Of a stretch of DNA of 64,000 nucleotides, positions 57,682-64,000 are shown piece by piece (positions within the stretch are counted from its first letter, which is position 1; every line of letters begins with the position of its first letter). The notes beneath the pieces are model-generated. The model saw only the letters and a list, made by a program, of their open reading frames with translations, had not been told where the DNA came from and did no database searches. Where the stretch lies: the NCBI GenBank assembly GCA_963853835.1, contig OY970820.1, forward strand, positions 76,070,909 through 76,134,908, given 5' to 3'. A program made the translations under genes and the position numbers. The stretch is from Calendula officinalis. Its lineage: Eukaryota > Streptophyta > Magnoliopsida > Asterales > Asteraceae.

Positions 57682-59535
57682 GACTCCCACTTGTGCAAGT
57701 TTGTAACCTTTGTCTTAATGATACGAGCTATAGTGGCCTTCTAGATGGGCATGTAGGTAACCAACCCATAAAAACAACTTACGTAACCCAGGTATAGTTT
57801 ATGAAAAACTCTTTAATAGCGTCTCCTAGTAAAGAACACTATGTCTCTACTTCTTGGGCAAATATGTTAGGCTTATCCCTTGCAGCACGATATTTGTGAT
57901 AACGAATACGAGCATGGTAGAAATTATTAACTCCTGTATTCGAAATCATTTTATGACTTCTTGATTCAAACTGCTGTGATAAACGACAAAGAACATATCA
58001 GTTCGTTTGGGCACGGCCGTGCACTTGCCAGTTTCTTATCAAGTCAAAGGACCTATAAATATCTCTCCTAAAGAGGAGGTGCAATTACCATCTTGTTATA
58101 TTTCGATTTAAAATACAACTTCCTTTGTACCCAGTATCGCCTCGTATGACAAACGTATTTCAGAATTGTCTGAGTTGAACCAATGCACATTAGTCATTGT
58201 ATCCTAAACCAAATACCTTAGGCTTAAGGACAATCCTAGTGAACAATACTTTTGAACTTTTCAACCACGAAGTATTGTCACGGTGGTCAATCCAATATTC
58301 GTTGAGCCTCCAACAGAATATCACCGATATTTGGTTTACACAAAACTTGTGTAGCTATCTTCGAAGAACTTTCGAATCTACCACCAAATACCGCGATGAC
58401 GTTAACGTCCCATCAAGGTTCCCACCAAGACGAGTAGTCACGCTATTAGGTATGCAATAATTAATCACAAGACTTGTGATCACGCTATTAGGTTTGCAAT
58501 AATCTAATTAACGATCATTTATTATTTCTCTTAACTCCTTGGCTAACGACTTGGTAAAACCTTGTTGTTAATGTCTTACTAACTTACTGAATTCACTAAC
58601 ATCTTTAATGAATTACGTTAGTCTTAGCTCCCAATTACTTTTATGGAACCTAAGCATCTCTTAAACTACTTCTTTGACCTAGTCAATAACTTGTAGTTTA
58701 ATCTTTTAAGAATTCTATCAATGATTAAGATCATCCTTTGGATTTGCGAATATCCAACATTCCTGTTTAGGGAATTATGATCTTTATTGATTATCGTGTC
58801 CAACAAGTATAAAACAGTTGAAACGATACATCAAATTCTTAAATACTTAGTATTCTTTTAAGAATTTTATTTAATGCCAAAGTCATTTCTTGGATTTCTC
58901 AAATATCCATTATTCTTATTAGGGAATTATGACTTGATTAAATATTGTATTTATTACAAGTATAAAAGACTGGCAATAATACCTTTTAATTCTTAAATAC
59001 TTTAATATAGTTTGTCCCCTTTTAAGAGTCATTTAATGTCTAAGCCATTTTACTTGGATTATACGAATATCCAATTATTCCTATTAGGGAATTATGACTT
59101 CACTAAATCCTTTACTACAAGTATAAAAGGCTTTTAATAATACTCTTAAAGTCTATCTTGATTATATCCAATATAATCATACTATATTAATACTAATACT
59201 TTAAAACTTTCTATCATAAGTAATGACTATTACTTAAGATGTTTTAACTAAGTTCAATAACTCTTGAACCTTATGCTTCCATAAAACTCTTAAATACTTT
59301 CATTAGAAAAACTTTCTAATTACTAGTATCTAAATACCTTGAGCTATCAAGACATTATTTATACAACAAGCAAACAAATATATATAAAACATGAAATATA
59401 AGTAATCAAAACTTGACTTACAATCTAGTCATAAACCTTGACTAGTGTAATTATCACACATGCACACAATATAATTCAACCATGGATTCAAGATTAATTA
59501 AAACCAAAAATTAAACTTGTTTTAACAAAATAAAA
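57682..59535 (-). other. Non-coding internal region of the reverse element
   Basis: No pol motifs in any frame. A loosely repeated unit (attcttaaatactt, tagggaattatgact, aagtataaaa) recurs about three times between 58680 and 59150. Confidence 0.6.
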
Positions 59536-60627
59536 CTATCCAAACAATAAAGTAAAATTGTTTAAAACGAATCCACAAAATACTGAATTATAAAAACTTG
59601 GTGCTCGTGGGATCATCACCATCTCATGCCGGTCACTTATCACTTTCCATCTCCTCCTGCAATAAACGATTGCAAAAGTTAGATTACTCGTAATGTACTT
59701 TACAAGTATCTTAAAGTGATTAAGAAGTGTGGTTGTGTTACCTGAGGAACTTGCGTTTCCTCCACTACCACTTGCACCCTGTGGACAATTCCTTTTCCAA
59801 TGCCACGCCTCACCACACTTGAAGCACCGGTTCTCGGTCCTCGCAGTGTTAGGCTTAACCTTCTTGACCTTTTGTTTGACACCTTTACCATTTGGCACTC
59901 CTTGGTTAGGATAGGTTTTACCCTTTCCTTTACCACCATGCCCTTTTCTCTTCTTCCCACCGCCACCGCCGTTACTAATCATGAGAACGTCCTTAGATTT
60001 GGTCCCCAAACTCAACTCAGCTGTCTTGAGCATGGAATGTAGCTCAGCAATGGATTTCTCCATATTATGCATGTTGTAGTTGACCACAAAAGACTTGTAT
60101 TCTTCAGACAACGAGTTGAGTATAGTATATGTTGCCATTTGCAACGGTATGGGGTGACCAAGTCTAGCGAGGTGATCCATGCGTCCTTTCATTTTCATGA
60201 CGTGGGCACTCATCGGCGTTCCTTTGACCATCTTGCAAGAGTTGAAGGCTCGATTGATGTCAAACCTCTCAGTGCGAGCTTGCTCTTGATATGAATCCCT
60301 AAGTTGCTGGATCATCTCAAATGCAGGCACATCCATAAGTCCCGCTTGTAACTCAGGACTCATAGTGGCGAGCATCAGACAACTCACATCGAGTGCATCA
60401 CTGACATGCTTATCATAAGCTTGCCTCGTTTCAGCTCTGGCATTAACAGCAGGGGTGTTTGGTACTGCTCTCTCCAAGACATACCACTTTCTCTCATGCC
60501 TGAGCACAATACGAAGATTGCGCTCCCAGTTGAGAAAGTTTGTCCAAGTCAACTTGTCCTTTTCATGGATTGAGCGAAGTGAGAGATTGTTGGTACTTGT
60601 TGTCGCGATTGCGTTTGTTGCTGCCAT
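59536..60627 (-). CDS. gag: Copia-type gag, possibly spliced, no pol
   Basis: ATG at 60627 (MAATNAIATTSTNN). It has the copia gag core WTNFLNWERNLRIVLRHERK, CLMLATMSPELQ, HVMKMKGRMDHLARLG, TILNSLSEEYKSFVVNYNM and ELHSMLKTAELSL, then a Gly/Lys-rich basic region and a knuckle CFKCGEAWHWKRNC (near 59826-59785). The open frame runs without a stop to 59536. After ASSSG the sequence reads like an intron (GTAACAC near 59744 to TTGCAG near 59660), and splicing would give a stop within a few codons. The segment after ASSSG is therefore probably not coding. The frame is intact, in contrast to the forward gag. Confidence 0.8.
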   Translation of the reverse strand: MAATNAIATTSTNNLSLRSIHEKDKLTWTNFLNWERNLRIVLRHERKWYVLERAVPNTPAVNARAETRQAYDKHVSDALDVSCLMLATMSPELQAGLMDVPAFEMIQQLRDSYQEQARTERFDINRAFNSCKMVKGTPMSAHVMKMKGRMDHLARLGHPIPLQMATYTILNSLSEEYKSFVVNYNMHNMEKSIAELHSMLKTAELSLGTKSKDVLMISNGGGGGKKRKGHGGKGKGKTYPNQGVPNGKGVKQKVKKVKPNTARTENRCFKCGEAWHWKRNCPQGASGSGGNASSSGNTTTLLNHFKILVKYITSNLTFAIVYCRRRWKVISDRHEMVMIPRAPSFYNSVFCGFVLNNFTLLFG

Positions 60628-61570
60628 CTACAAATCAAACACAGTTTAATTAGTAATCATCAATAAACATTCTCTAAAATATATTATAAACCCATAATTA
60701 ATATTTTAGGCCTAGGATCCATATATCACATTCTCGCCGCAAGGTTTGGGCACTTCCCGACGAGACATGCTTTTTCTGGTAGGTAACTTCCTTACCGATC
60801 GTATCAAGTCTTGACACGATTCCTAGGGGTCGTAGAATCTTTAGACTTATAACTTATTACAACCTTGTACAATCTAATTGTACATTTCTAAGTTAGTAAT
60901 AAAGTCTAGTATGTTTATTCTACTCAAGTACTTTTTCGGCCGGGACTCCCGATTATCACCAAAATAGATCAGACCATCTAAGACAGTGCGATGTTCTGCG
61001 CCGGGACTCCCGATTATCACAGAACCTTACGCACCCTAACACTCGCAATGATTTGAATCCATATCTAAGGTTCTTTATCCTTACAATATGAATATCGTTG
61101 AACAAGTGAGGTGTTCCATTAGGTGGATAGTACTTCGATCTAAGATTTTCTTGGGTTTGTTTAAGTCTTAAACTAAAATTAAACCTTTATTCCAATCTTA
61201 ATCCATGTATAAAATGTGTGACTTGTTGATTGAAGAGTTCTACAAGACACCTTTTTAAAACATAAGAACTATTCTTTAAATCTTATAGTTTCAAGAATTT
61301 ACACGATTTTACATGTATATCTAAAATGAGGTGTACAAAACGTTTTACTAGATTTTGTTAAAAATCTTATCTAGAATAAAACTTACTTGTTTTATCTTAT
61401 TTGAAAAACTTGTAAACTTATGTTAAACTTTTAAATTCTTTTATGATTCATGAACTTGAAACATAAACCTAGTTTAACACACCTAGTTCTTCATATGTCT
61501 AATAATGAAATTAAACATTTGTTTTGACTTATTAGATTCGACCAAAACTTATGTCTTAACGACACACTTA
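60628..61570 (-). other. Leader of the reverse gag element, nothing coding
   Basis: No ORFs. The block gccgggactcccgattatca occurs twice about 60 bases apart (60941 and 61000 regions). No primer-binding site recognised. Confidence 0.5.
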
Positions 61571-61856
61571 TAAACTTTGTGATTTTCTTGTGTAGCTCCC
61601 ACTAGCTTCAACAACCATGATGAAACTTAAGCTAACACAATCACCGGTTTATACTTGGTGAAACTAATAAACTTATTATATAAAGACTATATATAATAAT
61701 TCTTAGTTTGTTTAAACCTTTCTTATATTTAACTTGAACTAGTTAAATATAGGTTCTTGTTATTTTTTACTTGATCATTAATCTAGTATATTACATGACT
61801 TGTAAAATACTTATATTATACTTGTATAATTAACTAGTTATAATAACTTATAACTG
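61571..61856 (+). repeat. Inverted segment X (right copy)
   Basis: Reads taaactttgtgattttcttg to acttataac and is the near-exact reverse complement of about 56320-56597. The two copies face each other across the reverse gag element. Origin unknown. Confidence 0.72.
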
Positions 61857-62590
61857 AAGGAATTATGTGCACAGTTAGTCAACCTATGATGATACATCCA
61901 TGCCTACGAAACACTTAAGGGTCACACCGGTGAGTACATGTAATACGAGCAAGATAAGCAATGATACTACGAAGAGAAATGATTCATAATAGTCATTATG
62001 AATCAGTTAGGTATTAAGTTAAATGGGTTTGGCTAACTCATGCCTTAAGGGCATGAGATAAGCAGATTTAATGAACTCAAACTTACCGTTATTAGTTAAA
62101 AAAACATTTAATACATGCAAAAAATAGACATTATGAATATGTAATAAATGCATTTATTCATTATAAAAGGAAATTTCGAGCTCATTAAATGCTTCTAATC
62201 TCATGCCCTTAGGGCATGAGTTAGAAAAACCCAAGTTAAAATTAACTTTTTACTAGATTAGTTTAACTAACTAATTAATACAAGTATTTGTACATTTACT
62301 AGTTGAGTAAATATACAATGTGTTAATTATAGATTATCCATGATATGATTTAAAGCTATTAAATCATATAGTAATTGGATAATATTGTTGTATAAATTAT
62401 ATAAAGGTTATTATATAATTAATTATTGAAAGTATCAATACAAGTATATAATTCGTGTATATGGGTACCGAATTATTAGTGTATTAATACTAGACATTTA
62501 ATAGTTAAGTGCAACAATAATAAACTAGTTAAACTATAAGGGTTGGAAGTGTTAAAAGGAAGTTTAATTAAAGTTCTAATATTAATTTGT
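61857..62590 (+). repeat. Third LTR of the TGAAGGAATTATG family, interrupted and truncated
   Basis: Starts TGAAGGAATTATGTGCAC and follows the solo LTR closely to about 62575, apart from a 209-bp MITE at 62024-62232. It is then cut by a gypsy-type LTR. Confidence 0.78.
62024..62232. mobile_element. hAT-like MITE inside an LTR
   Basis: Inverted ends (TGGGTTTGGCTAACTCATGC left, GCATGAGTTAGAAAAACCC right) with 8-bp duplication aagttaaa (62016-62023 and 62233-62240). Each end also contains its own small hairpin (CATGCC..TTAAGGGCATG). Its absence from the two sister LTRs confirms it as an insertion. Confidence 0.78.
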
Positions 62591-64000
62591 AACGCCCTAA
62601 ATTTATTGTAATTAAAACTATCTACTTTTTATTAAATAAATTACGAGTTATTTATTTAATTAAGATTATATGTGTTTTGTGTCATTCGCATATTTAATTA
62701 GAGTATTTAATACGTAACGTTTAATTAATAACTAGAGTGTATTAATTTTTGAGTATGTAATTGCGAGTTAATTTTTAATTTATGGAGAAATAATTATGGG
62801 ATGTATTGAGTAGACGTTATTGAATTCCCAAGGCCTAAAACCCGATTAATATTGCCAGGAGTAATCGACTAAAAGCCTAAATGAGGGACCGGATGTCTTA
62901 GCCTCTTTTATTCTTTGAGTCCTGCCCGAGGCAATGAGTTAGAACCATGGATTTTCCAGAGTCGGGTCTTGGCTTTCCTTCTAGCCAACTGAGTAGTAAA
63001 TAAGTATTTAGGCCCAAGATTGATAAGTAAGTGTTTGGCCACAATTGGCTTAGTCTGGGCTCGAGAATGCTAGGAGTTAGTGGCCCGGGAATTAGTGAGT
63101 TCAGGGCTTGGGGCCCTAGTTTATTTGGAGCGGGAGTAAGAAGCATTAGGGGTTTAATCCTTATTCGTTCCTCACCCTAAGCAGCCGTCGAGAGCATCTC
63201 CATTCCCTCATTGAGCAAAGACGAAGTCAGCAGACATGGTGTGATTTTATTTTGTTGTTGGTGAGAAGGGGCGGTGGTATCCTTATATTGTTCTTGGGAT
63301 TTTTGATCAAGTATGATTCCTTCTTGGACGATAAGCAAACAAGCAGCTCCTACTAAATTCAATTGGTGTTTGTACATGTATGGAACCAAGCCATATGCGA
63401 ACATTGAAATTCATCATCACGAGTAGGCTAGGATCATCAAACAGTTTTGAGGAACGATTGGCGAGATGCATCGGTAGTAATTCCAATTTTTTTTTTCCTT
63501 TTTCCTTGTGTACTCGTTTCCTTGTTATTATCCCGAATTTGAATGGTAATCTATTTCTTTTATTTTCGGTTCCATCATAATTTAAATTCTGTTGAAGAGG
63601 TGGCATCATGACGGTTCCATCAGTGACGGTGGAATTTATTTTAAATTTGGTGACATATGCTTAATCTGCTTGTGGGGATGAGATGACGATTGTTATTATT
63701 TAGAGATGGCGGTGATGTTCAGTTGGTGGATGCAAGATGGACGGCAAGCAGCTCCATTTAATTGGAGGAGCTTGCTTGCTACTCCTAAATAAAAAAAAGG
63801 ACGTTGTGTCATTCGGACGTATAGTGGCTTATGCGTCGGTTCGCGAGGTGGTTCGTATGAAATCGTTATCCCCGTGTTTGATTCGAAGGGTATAATCTCT
63901 AGCTATTTTCTTTTATTATTTTTGGGTTCGGTTTATTCCTTTAGATTGATTCGTGAGTAAGGCTGCAGGTTTTTGATGAGTTGATACCGAGCTGAGTCGG
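62591..64000 (+). mobile_element. Gypsy-type LTR, running off the window
   Basis: Begins TGTAACGCCCTAAATTTATT, the form many plant Ty3/gypsy LTRs share (compare TGTAACGACC at 6684), directly in the truncated copia LTR. The remainder is typical long-LTR sequence without a coherent gene. The short ORFs on both strands lack motifs. Its far end and internal region lie outside the window. Confidence 0.55.

Larger units (their letters stand above)
56598..60627 (-). mobile_element. Reverse-oriented gag-only copia element, 5' LTR not found
   Basis: On the minus strand: gag at 60627-59536, about 1.85 kb of non-coding sequence, a polypurine-like tract (acaagtgggagtc, 57694-57682) and a 3' LTR at 57681-56598. 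There is no protease, integrase or RT. No iMet-type primer-binding site is visible upstream of gag in 60628-61570, and the 5' LTR is absent, so the upstream end was lost or rearranged. Confidence 0.7.

Overview
The window is repeat-dense plant nuclear DNA. It is AT-rich, and nearly every recognisable piece belongs to a transposable element: Sirevirus-type Ty1/copia, other copia and gypsy LTR elements, a 5'-truncated L1-type LINE, tRNA-headed SINEs, hAT, Stowaway, Tourist and Mutator elements. I see no intact single-copy host gene. The extra 3' ORF of the Sirevirus and the FAR1/MULE plus Ulp1 protein types remind me of annotated daisy-family (Asteraceae) genomes. That placement is an inference from memory, not something the sequence proves.

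Layout. 1-1428: spacer with a short hAT element (529-1174). 1429-18993: a complete but mutated Sirevirus (LTRs 1429-1921 and 18506-18993, TSD ctcta) with gag, pol and a long 3' ORF. Its reverse transcriptase is split by a younger gag-only gypsy-like element (6684-13463, TSD tttct, LTRs about 1.8 kb). 18999-26356: spacer with a Stowaway MITE family, a SINE carrying a Tourist-like MITE, a hAT element (23985-24536), and intron-bearing host gene fragments. One of these is an A-type cyclin fragment, lying upstream of a possible Helitron 3' end.

26367-40274: a giant Mutator-like element of about 13.9 kb with degenerate terminal inverted repeats and a 10-bp target duplication. It carries a FAR1-type transposase gene on + (FAR1 domain, MULE DDE core, SWIM finger, zinc knuckle) and a Ulp1-type SUMO-protease-like gene on -, whose protease half is tandemly duplicated. 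Its introns and spacers, but not its recognisable exons, are packed with a 16-bp palindrome around CACATGTG (GAAGCACATGTGCTTC and variants). This is the most unusual structure in the window. Both genes carry a few stops or frameshifts, so the copy looks recently disabled.

40275-50309: a second SINE of the same family with a 15-bp TSD, a small palindromic MITE, a 5'-truncated LINE (41994-45014, 15-bp TSD), two short non-autonomous Mutator elements with perfect 9-bp TSDs (46182-47363 and 49184-50300), and another Stowaway copy. About 51000-62590: a pile-up of copia elements. A forward element has an LTR, PBS and gag and is cut by a solo LTR (54478-55615, TSD tggta). A reverse gag-only element has its 3' LTR at 56598-57681. 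A third LTR of the same family (from 61857) contains a hAT-like MITE and is cut by a gypsy-type LTR that starts near 62591 and runs off the window.

The functional logic is that of transposons. Gag, protease, integrase, RT and RNase H served copying of the copia elements. The gag-only elements would need help in trans. The MULE transposase would act on the MULE termini, and the Ulp1 gene is a passenger of the kind known from Ulp1-carrying MULEs.
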